DNA of 64,000 bases from Mytilus edulis (Eukaryota > Mollusca > Bivalvia > Mytilida > Mytilidae): contig NC_092349.1 in NCBI RefSeq assembly GCF_963676685.1, positions 33,578,293-33,642,292 on the forward strand, given 5' to 3'. Below the pieces are notes generated by a model. The model was not told the DNA's origin, searched no databases, and saw only the letters and a list, made by a program, of their open reading frames with translations. The translations under genes and the position numbers were made by a program. This document shows positions 13,201 to 22,589 of this stretch, in pieces; within the stretch, counting starts at the first letter, position 1, and each line of letters starts with the position of its first letter.

Positions 13201-16200
13201 CGCAATCCGTATTTTACTGCTCGTTAAAACAGAGGTCACTACCAACGCCCATCATGAACATGCATCCTGTTTTCATATACCATTAATATATAGTGTTGAC
13301 TATAGACGTATAAATAATGTCCGGTTTTATGTCCTCTGTTGACTGAGAAACGTAAAAATAAAAGGCTGATGTTGGTTTATTCAGAAAAGGAATATAATTT
13401 AGAATCCGGTTTTAAAATCAATTGTAAAAGGATCTTCTAGAGCCTCAATCTTAACGCACACAAATTTATGTCAATCATTACAAAGCAAGTTTAAACCTTG
13501 AATGAATTTTCCCACGGTTATCCAGAAAGGTCACCTGAGTTAACTGTTACATGATACTATTTCCCGCCAAATAAAAATCTCGTGGACAAAATTGATGTCA
13601 CTATTTTTAGCATTCAATATTGTGATTGAAGTCAAGTTCAAGTTCAACCACGCACTGTTGGTCACTGAGTCGCGTATCGTCTTCCCACGGCAATTTATTG
13701 GTTTAGAAATATTTTAAGATTACTGTTCTAAATACAACACAAAAGTTTACATTCATTGTGCGTAAATGAATATTATCAGAGACATATATGTGTATATATG
13801 TCTCTGATATTATGCAACGACGAGTTGATGCAGCTATAGAAGTATTCCTGTTGTTGCCGAAATGTATTATTTATCCTAAAGTAATGCTAACAAATCGTGA
13901 AGAGAAAATGCCGTAGACTTATTAAGCATAGCGAATTGTGAATAGTATTTTCTTTTTTTCTTGCATATACAAGTTTAAAGACACGTAATTTTCTTTCTTT
14001 CTCACATTTTATAACTTTAGCGTTAATTTCCGTCTATTTTCGCAAGTTATATAAATTACCGATAAAAAGAACAAGAGATCAAAATCAAGTATAGGTTTTT
14101 TTTTTTATAAAACTTTACTGCAATTGAAAGCATTAACAACAATCTTTTGCTTTTTAAAACTTTTATTTTGTAATCGTAAAATGGAAATGGAAACTTATTA
14201 GCATAACAGATAGTGAATAATATTTTCTTTTTTACTTGTATAAAAAACTTTGAGACGTGTAATTTTTCTTTAAACTGTCCTAATTTATTCAACGTTAGTC
14301 TCAGTTTATTGTTACACAATTATATCTCTTTTAGTAAATTAAATATTTATTTACTGATAAAAAACGGAAGTCAAAATCAAATATAGTTTTTATTAAACCT
14401 GATTTAAATGTACAGTGTAATTGAAAGAATTAACAACAACGTTTTGACTTTTATTTTAATCTTTCATTTGTATCAAGCAATCAGATATAACCTGATAATC
14501 AATAGACAGGAAATACAATTGTTAAATTACATTAGAAATCTCGCATACCTTGACTGTCGAGTGCCGGCATAGATCAGAAGGATTAGGGCAATTAATTACC
14601 TGGTGTGACACCGCGTCACTCCAGACTGGGAGAGATGTCGCTTATACAATAAACAAAAGGTAACGGATTTACGCGGAAGTCGGAGGGAATACTCCCAAAT
14701 TTCTCCGACAATTTAGGGAGTGATGTCGGAGTTTCCTGGTGTCACACCAGCAAAAAACTCGGTGTTTGGAGTTTGGGATGGCTTTCGCGAAAATTGAACT
14801 GTTATACTAATGTTTTGTGAGGAATATCTGTAGAAATGATTTATACAGTACAACCACAAACCATATGAAATTAACTGATCTTCAAAGACATGAAAGAGGG
14901 TATACATTTACTCCATGGTATATAATGTGGTCCCAGAACCTCCATCTGAGTGTGAAAGGGGGTTGAAAGACCCCCACATTATAAAGAAAATTCTTCAAGC
15001 TTTTCAGGATTAATAGATAATGTAGGCATTCAGAATTCGAGTAAGAAAAGTGACAGATCTCTTTGGAGGATAGGTTATGATTTGTTGCATGTCAGCATAT
15101 CTGCACTATCTGGCACTAATTTGCCATTAAAGATAAAAAAAAAATACAGAATCACACACAATTCACTCTCCAAATTGTTGTCCTCTTGAATATGCTGAAA
15201 TATTTGAAACTGGAATTATGCCTTGGGCAGTTGCTAGCAAACTTTAAGTACTGTGAAATTAATTGAAACAAATTTATTTATTCCAACTATCATTTAAATT
15301 ATGAAAATACTAATGCACTCATTTAATAGAAATGATCAAATTTTTAGCTCACCTGGCCCGAAGGGCCAAGTGAGCTATTCCCATCACTTTGCGTCCGGCG
15401 TCCGTCGTCCGTCGTCGTTAACTTTTACAAAAATCTTCTCCTCTGAAACTACTGGGCCAAATCTAACCAAACTTGACCAAAATCATCATTGGGGTATCTA
15501 GTTTAAAAAATGTGTGGCGTGACCCGGTCAACCAACCAAGATGGCCGCCACGGCTAAAAATAGAACATAGGGGTAAAATGCAGTTTTTGGCTTATAACTC
15601 AGAAACCAAAGCATTTAGAGCAAATCTGACATGTGGTAAAAATGTTTATCAGGTCAAGATCTATCTGCCCTGAAATTTTCAGATGAATCGGTCAATCGGT
15701 TGTTGGGTTGCTGCCCCTGAATTGGTAATTTTGAGGAAATTTTGTTGTTTTTGGTTATTATCTTGAATATTATTATAGATAGAGATAAACTGTAAACAGC
15801 AATAATGTTCAGCAAAGTAAGATCTACAAATAAGTCAACATGACCAAAATGGTCAGTTGACCCGTTTAGGAGTTATTGCCCTTTATAGTCAATTTTTAAC
15901 CATTTTTCGTTAATTAAAGTAATCTTTGACAAAAATCTTCTCCTCTGAAACTACTGGGCCGAATCTAACCACACTTGACCAAAATCATCATTGGGGTATC
16001 TAGTTTAAAAAATGTGTGGCGTGACCCGGTCAACCAACCAAGATGGCCGCCACGGCTAAAAATAGAACATAGGGGTAAAATGCAGTTTTTGGCTTATAAC
16101 TCAGAAACCAAAGCATTTAGAGCAAATCTGACATGGGGTAAAAATGTTAATCAGGTCAAGATCTATCTGCCCTGAAATTTTCAGATGAATCGGTCAATCG

Positions 16201-17819
16201 GTTGTTGGGTTGCTGCCCCTGAATTGGTAATTTTGAGGAAATTTTGCTGTTTTTGGTTACTATCTTGAATATTATTATAGATAGAGATAAACTGTAAACA
16301 GCAATAATGTTCAGCAAAGTAAGATCTACAAATAAGTCAACATGACCAAAATGGTCAGTTGACCCCTTTAAGAGTTATTGCCCTTTATAGTCAATTTTTA
16401 ACCATTTTTCGTAAATTAAAGTTATCTTTTACAAAAATCTTCTCCTCTGAAACTACTGGGCCAAATTAATCCAAACTTGGCCACAATCATCTTTGGGTTA
16501 TCTAGTTTAAAAAATGTGTTGCGTGACCTGGTCAACCAACCAAGATGGCCGCCACCGCTAAAAATAGAACATAGGGGTAAAATGCAGTTTTTGGCTTATA
16601 ACTCAAAAACCAAAGCCTTTTTAGGAATCTGACATGGGATAAAAATGTTTATCAGGTCAAGATCTATCTGCCCTGAAATTTTCAGATGAATCGGTCAATC
16701 GGTTGTTGGGTTGCTGCCCCTGAATTGGTAATTTTGAGGAAATTTTGCTGTTTTTGGTTATTATCTTGAATATTATTATAGATAGAGATAAATTGTAAAC
16801 AGCAATAATGTTCAGCAAAGTAAGATCTACAAATAAGTCAACATGACCAAAATGGTCAGTTGACCCCTTTAGGAGTTATTGCCCTTTATAGTCAATCTTT
16901 AACCATTTTTCATAAATCTAAGTAATCTTTTACAAAATCTCCACTGAAACTACTAGGCCACAATCATCTTTGGGGTATCTAGTTTGAAAAATGTGTCCGA
17001 TGACCTGGCCATTCAACCAAGATGGCCGCCACGGCTAAAAATAGAACATAGGGGTAAAATGCAGTTTTTGGCTTATAACTATGAAACCAAAGCATCTAGA
17101 GCAAATCTGACAAGAAGTTAAATTGTTAATCAAGTCAATATCTATCTGCCCTGAATTTTTCAGATGAATTGGACAACTGGTTGTTGGGTTGCTGCCCTCC
17201 AATTGATAATTTTTAAAGAAATTTTGCCGTTTTTGGTTATCTTGAATACTATTATAGATAGCGATAAACTGTAAACAGCAATAATGTTCAGCAAAGTAAG
17301 ATCTACAAATAAGTCAACATGACCTAAATGGTCAATTGACCCCTTAAGGAGTTATTGCCCTTTATAGTCAATTTTTAACAATTTTCATTAATTTGGTAAA
17401 TTTATGTAACTTTTTACCAAATATAGTCCTCTGTTACTAATGGGCAAAGTTCATTATAGATATAATTGTAAGAAGCAAAATCGTTCAGTAAAGTAAGAAC
17501 TTCAAACACATCACCATCACCAAAATACAATTTTGTCATGAATCCATTTGTGTCCATTGTTTAATATGCACATAGACCAAGGTGAGCGACACAGGCTCTT
17601 TAGAGCCTCTAGTTCAATTTGTCTTAAATTTATTATTTACAGTAATATAATAGTTTTTTCTCAAGATACAATGTATAAACACATGTTTTTTTTGTAGGAG
17701 GTTTTGTAAAAGGATGTTATGCCATATCAGTAACAGGACGATTACCACCTGGAGTTGTTCGTAGTATCAAACAGAAAGGGGTCATATACAGATCAAGAGA
17801 TACGAGTCAGAAATCATGA
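1265..17819 (+). CDS. SUPT4H1: Transcription elongation factor SPT4, complete, four exons
   Basis: Coding exons are 1265-1345, 8154-8260, 8957-9012 and 17698-17819, all with GT/AG borders and matching phases, giving 366 bases and a 121-residue protein (human SPT4 is 117). Exon 1 carries [20 protein letters not shown] with the first zinc-binding CxxC; exon 2 carries GCDNCEEYL with the second CxxC and [10 protein letters not shown]; exon 3 has [13 protein letters not shown]; exon 4 has [14 protein letters not shown] and the closing [13 protein letters not shown]4 pairs with SPT5 as DSIF, which controls pausing and processivity of RNA polymerase II in the nucleus. The start at 1265 is chosen because it matches the family N-terminus; the in-frame GTG at 1238 is not credible. 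Introns 1 (6.8 kb) and 3 (8.7 kb) are filled with mobile DNA, yet the coding sequence is intact. Confidence 0.95.
1685..2275. repeat. Possible 590-base inverted-repeat element in SPT4 intron 1
   Basis: A segment near 1692-1735 (CCAAACTCGGCAGGTCTTTT, then CACCACCG units) reappears in inverted form near 2218-2275 (GTTCGGTGGTGAAAAGACCC). The two arms are imperfect, about 50-60 bases each. This suggests an old MITE. The left flank (1540-1680) is full of degenerate GGGATCCGGGA-type words. No coding content. Confidence 0.4.
2480..3479. other. Non-coding SPT4 intron 1 sequence with C-run
   Basis: Part of intron 1. It contains degenerate GGGATCC-like words (about 2500-2630), a poly-C tract at about 2634-2655, and otherwise AT-rich sequence. 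I see no gene in it. Confidence 0.5.
3480..6134. mobile_element. Non-autonomous TA-flanked DNA transposon, family A copy 1
   Basis: This 2655-base unit starts CAGTACGCCCAGAGAG and ends TTTTCGCGAAAATTGTACTG, so both ends read CAGTAC inward, and it is flanked by TA on both sides (3478-3479 and 6135-6136). The same sequence occurs again, colinear and in the same orientation, at 9136-14801. Beyond the terminal hexamer the inverted similarity is loose. Both ends contain the short palindrome GGTGTGACACC (or GGTGTCACACC). A TA target and CAGT termini are typical of Tc1/mariner-type elements, but there is no transposase ORF, so the class is inferred. It sits in intron 1 of the SPT4 gene. Confidence 0.8.
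6840..7540. repeat. Tandem repeat of about 160 bases, three to four units
   Basis: The phrase GTTATGGTTCTTGAAAGAT recurs at about 7050, 7210 and 7371, with a shortened unit at about 7480, giving a period of 160-161 bases. The array is bracketed by ACCGGATTTTTGTGACAAA (about 6836) and AATCCGGTTTGCTGTCGTGA (about 7526), whose outer words are inverted copies (ACCGGATT/AATCCGGT). This is the tandem-core-with-inverted-ends structure seen in many molluscan repeats. It lies in SPT4 intron 1 and the short ORFs in it are not genes. Confidence 0.75.
7712..7756 (+). ncRNA. Type I hammerhead-ribozyme-like motif, copy 1 (best core)
   Basis: The core reads CTGATGA, then a helix II of GTCT/AGAC closed by a short loop, then GAAA, then a short helix III ending in GTC, as in minimal type I hammerheads. 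The flanks GCGTCA and TGGCGT can pair as helix I (with one G-U pair). Helix III (after GAAA: TGTGC) is weakened compared with the CGCGC expected from other copies, so activity is uncertain. It belongs to a dispersed repeat with further copies near 24035, 27491, 47371 and 50489. Hammerheads are known in metazoan retrozymes and Penelope-like elements. Confidence 0.65.
9154..12319. mobile_element. TA-flanked DNA transposon B, 3166 bases, nested inside family A copy
   Basis: The terminal inverted repeats are 46 bases (9154-9199 and 12274-12319) with about one mismatch; they begin CAGTACGGGTAGGGACTT and CAGTACAGGTAGGGACTT. The flanking TA at 9152-9153 and 12320-12321 is a target-site duplication: copy 1 of family A has the uninterrupted site GAGAGTATGTAATCG. 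No transposase can be read, so it is non-autonomous. Part of its interior (about 10897-10962) is an inverted copy of sequence in family A (about 13500-13570), so the two families are related. Class (Tc1/mariner-like) is inferred from TA and CAGT ends. Confidence 0.85.
10387..10878. mobile_element. Inverted-repeat MITE built of GTGACTTTTTGTCC words, nested in element B
   Basis: The left arm (10387-10457) carries repeats of GGACAAAAAGTCACA and the right arm (10806-10878) carries the reverse, GTGACTTTTTGTCCTGT, several times each. The outer ends are GGACAGAAAGTCACAGGAC and its complement. The interior of about 350 bases is AT-rich and non-coding. Multiple subterminal copies of one word look like transposase-binding sites. 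This makes a third level of nesting inside the SPT4 intron. Confidence 0.75.
13777..13806. repeat. 30-base palindrome inserted into family A copy 2
   Basis: The stretch CAGAGACATATATG with its inverted partner ending TATATGTCTCTG is present here but absent at the matching place in copy 1 (near 5125-5135), where the flanks join directly. The word ATTAT is repeated beside it. It could be a minimal MITE or an excision remnant. Confidence 0.6.
14802..15346. other. Non-coding SPT4 intron 3 sequence
   Basis: AT-rich intronic sequence between the family A copy and the 502-base tandem repeat. I see no gene or clear repeat family in it. Confidence 0.5.
15347..17612. repeat. Four-unit tandem repeat, period about 502 bases, with hairpin ends
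   Basis: The word CAAAAATCTTCTCC starts at 15428, 15930 and 16432, and its diverged form at 16933, giving periods of 502, 502 and 501. Units share CAACCAACCAAGATGGCCGC and TCAGATGAATCGGTCAATCG. The left end is a hairpin (CACCTGGCCCGAAGGGCCAA) and the right end another (GGCTCTTTAGAGCC, then TCTAGTTC). The fourth unit is the most diverged. Near-identical 66-codon ORFs in units 1 and 2 are by-products of the repeat. A new copy of the same end appears to begin at the right edge of the window (about 63984-64000). Confidence 0.85.
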
Positions 17820-18490
17820 TGTAATCAGAGGTTATATAGTACCAGGAAGAAGAAGAATATTTCATTGGACTTCAGATTTCAACCAGCAACATAAATGCTT
17901 TCAAGAACTAAGGGCTGTGTTGCCTGGTCTATTTATGAAAAATGTTGTTGAAAACTGTTCAGATATCCATTCGCATTGATATTAACATAAGTTTTGCATT
18001 AAGGTTCCAAATACATGTATGAAACTGCAAGTGCAATTAAAATGTTTTATTACGTTCCATGCATGGCAACTGATGTTAAAGGAGATATTGATCCTGGGCT
18101 GTGTTTTCATGTGGAATTCATTTTTTTAGGATGAAAATTCACCAAGCAGCAGTAATTTCTATTATAATAATGACTTAAATGATGCATTATGACCTATTTG
18201 TATTTTTTTTTTAAAGTAAGAATCTCAGATGATCTTCATTTCAGCTTTTCTTGAATGTCCCTTGATTATCTTGAGATCCTTAAACCATTGGTCTCATATA
18301 TGGATCTGATGCAGGGTATCAAGTCAGTATCTTATGTTTGTAGAATAATCATTCCTGTTTTGCTTTAGTTCTTAAAATGAATACAGTTGACAAGTTTACT
18401 GTGAAATGTTTTGTGTTATGTTGCTAAGAAACATTGTACTAATGCATACATTTTTTTTATATATATATATATGAAGAAAGATGATCCATT
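17820..18490. other. SPT4 3' UTR and intergenic sequence
   Basis: AT-rich sequence after the SPT4 stop codon. The 3' UTR presumably lies here, but I cannot fix the polyadenylation site. No other gene seen. Confidence 0.45.
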
Positions 18491-18491
18491 T

Positions 18492-18812
18492 TTATGCCCC
18501 ACCTACGATAGTAGAGGGGCATTATGTTTTCTGGTCTGTGCGTCCGTTCGTTCGTTTGTCCGTTCGTTCGTTCGTTCGTCCGTTCGTTCGTTCATCCGTC
18601 TGTCCCGCTTCAGGTTAAAGTTTTTGGTCGAGGTAGTTTTTGATGAAGTTGAAGTCCAATCGACTTCAAACTTGGTACACATGTTCCCTTTAATATGATC
18701 TTTCTAATTTTAATTCCAAATTAAAGTTTTGACCCCAATTTCACGGTCCACTGAACATGGAAAATTATAGTGCGAGTGGGGCATTCGTGTACTGAGGACA
18801 CATTCTTGTTTA
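18492..18812 (+). repeat. Dispersed repeat bounded by TATGCCCCAC/GTGGGGCAT, with CGTT microsatellite
   Basis: The unit starts TATGCCCCACCTACGATAG and ends with GAGTGGGGCATTCGTG. Near its start is a microsatellite of CGTTCGTT/CGTCCGTT units (18541-18600). The right half (GACCCCAATTTCACGGTCCA and onward) is found again, inverted, at 63476-63610. The ORF across the microsatellite is not a gene. Confidence 0.75.
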
Positions 18813-19689
18813 AGACAACTTTGTAAATGCTTGAAGTTGTTAAAACAGAAGTTTCGTATAAATGCACAGATTTATTCAATTGATCTAGCCTTTTCACTTA
18901 AAATTGATTTTTTTTTCAATACTTTTGTAATTAAATAAATGTAAATGTAAAAATAACTAATTACGACTTATGAAAAATTAGTATCAAATCATAGATTTCC
19001 ACATACATGACATATGAAAAAGATTTCATCTTGAGTCATTACTTTAATATTGAAAGGTAATTACTTATTTTAGTATTGACTTCTTAGAATTCATTGTTTC
19101 ATCCTTGTTATCATAATGTGTATGTTGAATTGTTTTGGTTATTTTACATTTGCAAGAAATATATAATTAAGTGCAGTAAGATATGTATGATACAATTTTG
19201 CTTAAGCCTTGGCAAGATGCCATGGTATGTGTGTAATATGTGAGTTGGGAGTGAGTCACACATGTGAATAATTGTGTAATATGTGTAAGAGAAGACAAAT
19301 ATGACAATAAACATTTCTTTAAACCACCTAGTTATATTTTATCACACATTCAGGACATGTAGGTTTCTGTAGATCTTCTGACAGATATTGGAAATTCTCT
19401 GGTTTTATCCATGTTTTGCTATAAAAACATTTTGCCAACTAACCCTTACTTTTCTTTTTATAATTTTAAATCATATAGTTTTGAAAGGCTAATTAAATTC
19501 ATTTTATTTTTTATAGTTTTTTCAAAGAAAATGTGCCAATGTTAAAGTATGAAAAGCCTAGAGAGAATCATTTCCTGCCAAAATTTCAGCAATAAATGTA
19601 CTAAAAATTTCAGAATTTATAGTTTCATTATATTCTAGGTACTACTGTACCAGGAAATTATTCTTTGCTTATTCTTATATTTTATAAAT

Positions 19690-20800
19690 ATATAAAAAAA
19701 AGAATGAGACAGCAACCTAATGTCACCAAAATCAAAGGACATCCTAATTTAATTATTATATGAAAATAAAAAGATGTGGTTTGATTGCTAATGAGATAAC
19801 TCAACCTGGGAAATAGAAGGTGAGCAACTTATGTCATTATACTGCCTTCAAAAATGAGAAAAAAACAAAACTGTCAGCAAATAATTAAAGGGCCCAAAAA
19901 GACCAATACTAAATCAATTCAAATGAGGAAACTAACAACCTGAATTATATTAAAAAGTTTATGATAAACAGCAACCAACAACAACCACTGAATTTCAGGC
20001 TCCTGACTTTTTTCATTCATATAACAAATATCAAAATGTGAGTTTAAGTTATAGCGAATATAACCCTGTCACATTTGCAATAAAAAAAATATCGCAATGG
20101 ATTCTGATATACAGTAATAGAATAACTCAATTTGGTATATGGAATCCATGCAAATTCTAAATGTCTGTATTGTAAACCTTATTTCAGATACTATAGGCAA
20201 CAGTTTAACTATATTTGTTGTTGCTGTTTTAAATGATTGTAAGGTACACCTTATAATCATTTCAAACAGCAACAACAAATATAGTTCATCTGTTGTGACA
20301 TCATGACATTTTTAAATTGACTGGTAAAATGTCTTCTTTACAAATAACCTGAATGACCTAAGGTTTAACCTGATAAACAGGAACTTCAAGGTGCAATCAG
20401 TGATCTCCAGTGTGCTACTGATATAAAAAAAGAGGGAAATTAGCAAAGAGACAATCAAATTGAATATGTCGATGAGAAATCGATAAAACCATGGCGAAGA
20501 TCGAAAAGCAACAAAAGGCCAAAACAGATATAAGAAGATGTGGTTTGAGACAACTCTCCATCTAAGTCACAATCATAGGCGGATCCGGGAGCGGGGGGCT
20601 GGGATTGGAAAAATTTGGTTGACTATATAGGAAAGCACTGGAGCGGGCCCCCTTATGAAAAGTTCTGGATCTGCCACTGACAATTTGTGAAAGTAATGAC
20701 TAATCCATTATAGGTCAAAGGACGGTCTTCAACACGGAGCCTTGGCTCACACCTATAAACAGCAAGTTATAAAGGGCCCCAAAAATTGCTAGTGTAAAAC
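19690..20800. repeat. Cluster of degenerate dispersed repeats
   Basis: Two copies of a repeat with AAGATGTGGTTTGA and GAGACAACTCTCCATC-type words occur near 19770-19905 and 20530-20780. The second copy is split by another repeat (about 20570-20680, GGCGGATCCGGGAGC ... GGATCTGCCACTGAC). Related copies of the first family lie in the other orientation near 54800-54960, and shorter related pieces near 24430-24570, 60250-60400 and 63035-63070. No coding sequence. Confidence 0.6.
20207..20286. repeat. 80-base near-perfect hairpin
   Basis: The left arm begins AACTATATTTGTTGTTGCTG and the right arm ends CAGCAACAACAAATATAGTT. The arms, nearly 40 bases each, pair with only a few mismatches and a very small loop around GGTACACC. 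It could be a tiny foldback element or a small-RNA precursor; the sequence alone cannot decide. Confidence 0.7.
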
Positions 20801-20900
20801 CATTCTAATGGAGAAAAAAACAGTCTAATGTATATAAAAACAAAATAGGGTTTAAGGTCTACAAGACACTAAAGATTAAGCAACACAAATATTACCAGAA

Positions 20901-21990
20901 CCATCCTGTTGCTCATATTAAGTTCACATTTCTTGATATCATATTTCGAAGAGACATGTTGAAACTGTTTGGGAGATATCTTTAAATAGTCATATCAAAA
21001 ATTAAATAGCCATAGATATGGTAATTATATCTATAGTCTTATACAAATTTCCGTTTTTATGATATGAAATAAGCATTATGGTTTCCGACTTCTTTTATTA
21101 TCTAAACATCAATCTGTTGTTGGAATTGAAAACTGTAAAAAAAAAAAGTCGATTTGACAGCCTGCAACTTGATGACGTTACAATTATTTTGGTGTATGGT
21201 TAGGGTTTTTTTCATATAGAACACCACTTTGAATGTATACCTTAAAACGAAGTCGGTGACCTTATCACTATTTTTCATCATTAAAGTGGAAATGTATGTG
21301 TTAACAACATATATATATATAGTTTTTAAGAAAATCCAGTGTGAGAATTTACGATACAAGACAAATTTAAGTAGTTATCTACAGTTTTATCGTTCATCAT
21401 TTCAACGAGGTTGATTTTCTTGCTTGAGCCAATGATAATCTGTTTATCGCTATATTACATATGACGACGTTATTATTTCGTTGACAACGGGAACGTGCAC
21501 CCTTAGTTTCTAGCGATATCTTTTCATATCTCTCTACTGTGCTGAGAAAGGAAATTATCAGTCAGTGGGATCAAAGGAAAATTCCGTAACATGGCGATAA
21601 TTGCGTTATGTACTTTCTATACCAATGTTCACCGATTTTGAAACAATTCAAACAGCAATATTTTAGATAATAAAAGAGATAAATGCATTATTTTTTCAGT
21701 TTATTGATTCAAGGCTGTGACACGTATAAGTTCATTAACTGTAACTTGACCATAGTTTAAACGTCATTGATACCAGCTAAATCATAACTTTTACCTGATG
21801 TGTATTATCATAGGATTTATTTCACACGCAAGCGAAATTTGTTTTTCGGAAAATAACGGAATTTCGTTGTAATACCTGCTACATATATACTTTACACTCA
21901 CCATGTCAATTTTGATTATTTTATCATATATACATGCATCATGAAATAATGTTATCAACACACTAAAAAAATCAACGTATGAGTTCTTTG
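20901..21990. other. AT-rich intergenic sequence without recognised genes
   Basis: Intergenic sequence between the repeat cluster and the SINE. The ORFs here are short, lack domain signals and show no supporting splice structure. Confidence 0.45.
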
Positions 21991-21994
21991 GCCA

Positions 21995-22234
21995 CTCGAT
22001 TTGTGCTTTAACGCTACTCTTAAGCACCGCTTTTGGGATAACTCGTAGTAACCAGTTTTTGTTGGTGGAATAATCCTGAGTCCCCGGAGAAAACCACAAA
22101 CCTTCGATGGGAAAACTGACAATCCTATTGAATTAAGAGTCGAGCGCACCCGTACGAGCGAGGTTCGAACTCACAACCTCAGTATTAACTGGCTAGTGGT
22201 TACAGTAGTAACTACTTAGACCATTCGTCCCCCT
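21995..22234 (-). mobile_element. tRNA-derived SINE
   Basis: Read on the minus strand, the unit begins GGGGACGAATGGTCTAAGTA, contains a B-box-like GAGTTCGAACCTCG about 60 bases in, continues with a conserved body (GTGGTTTTCTCCGGGGACTC) and ends with a tail like GCGTTAAAGCACAAATCG. This is the layout of the widespread molluscan SINE with a tRNA head. The head is too diverged to be a working tRNA gene. Confidence 0.75.
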
Positions 22235-22589
22235 AAGGATAGAGATAATAGATGTCTAAAATTCAAGGTATTCATAATTTGTTATAAACTAAATGTTCGT
22301 ATGAGCTGTTCAATGTCAGAAAACATTTCGTCGTATCATGAGCGTATCCACAAAGATAAAGATAGAAATGCGCATCGAAAATTCGGGACAGTGAATTAAG
22401 TCATTCATTTATCATGTTATGAAGGCCTTATACATGTTATATAACTGCTTAATCGGTGTTTCTAGTACATGACTTTTGCTGTACAATAAAATGATAAGAT
22501 TAACGTCCGAAATAAAACTAACACATGTCGTGTTTCCGTCATTCATATCTGTATGGACTTGCAACAGAAAAGGTGTCATGATTTTTACT

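Larger units (their letters stand above)
9136..14801. mobile_element. Family A transposon copy 2, split by nested element B
   Basis: The outer pieces 9136-9153 and 12320-14801 join into a unit of about 2.5 kb colinear with copy 1 (3480-6134). It begins CAGTACGCCCAGAGAG after TA (9134-9135) and ends GCGAAAATTGAACTG; the right flank is TT rather than TA, so one base of the target duplication has probably mutated. Compared with copy 1 it has small deletions, and a 30-base palindrome has been added at 13777-13806. It lies in intron 3 of SPT4. Confidence 0.8.

Noticed and set aside
15473-16175. Two near-identical 66-codon plus-strand ORFs
   Set aside because: They lie in units 1 and 2 of the 502-base tandem repeat; their identity reflects the repeat, and they lack any coding signal.
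18411-18698. 95-codon ORF with Ser-Phe-Val-Arg repeats
   Set aside because: The repetitive protein is the translation of a CGTT microsatellite in a dispersed repeat.
22150-22234. tRNA-like sequence on the minus strand
   Set aside because: It has a B-box but a diverged A-box and no proper cloverleaf, and it continues into a conserved SINE body; it is a SINE head, not a tRNA gene.
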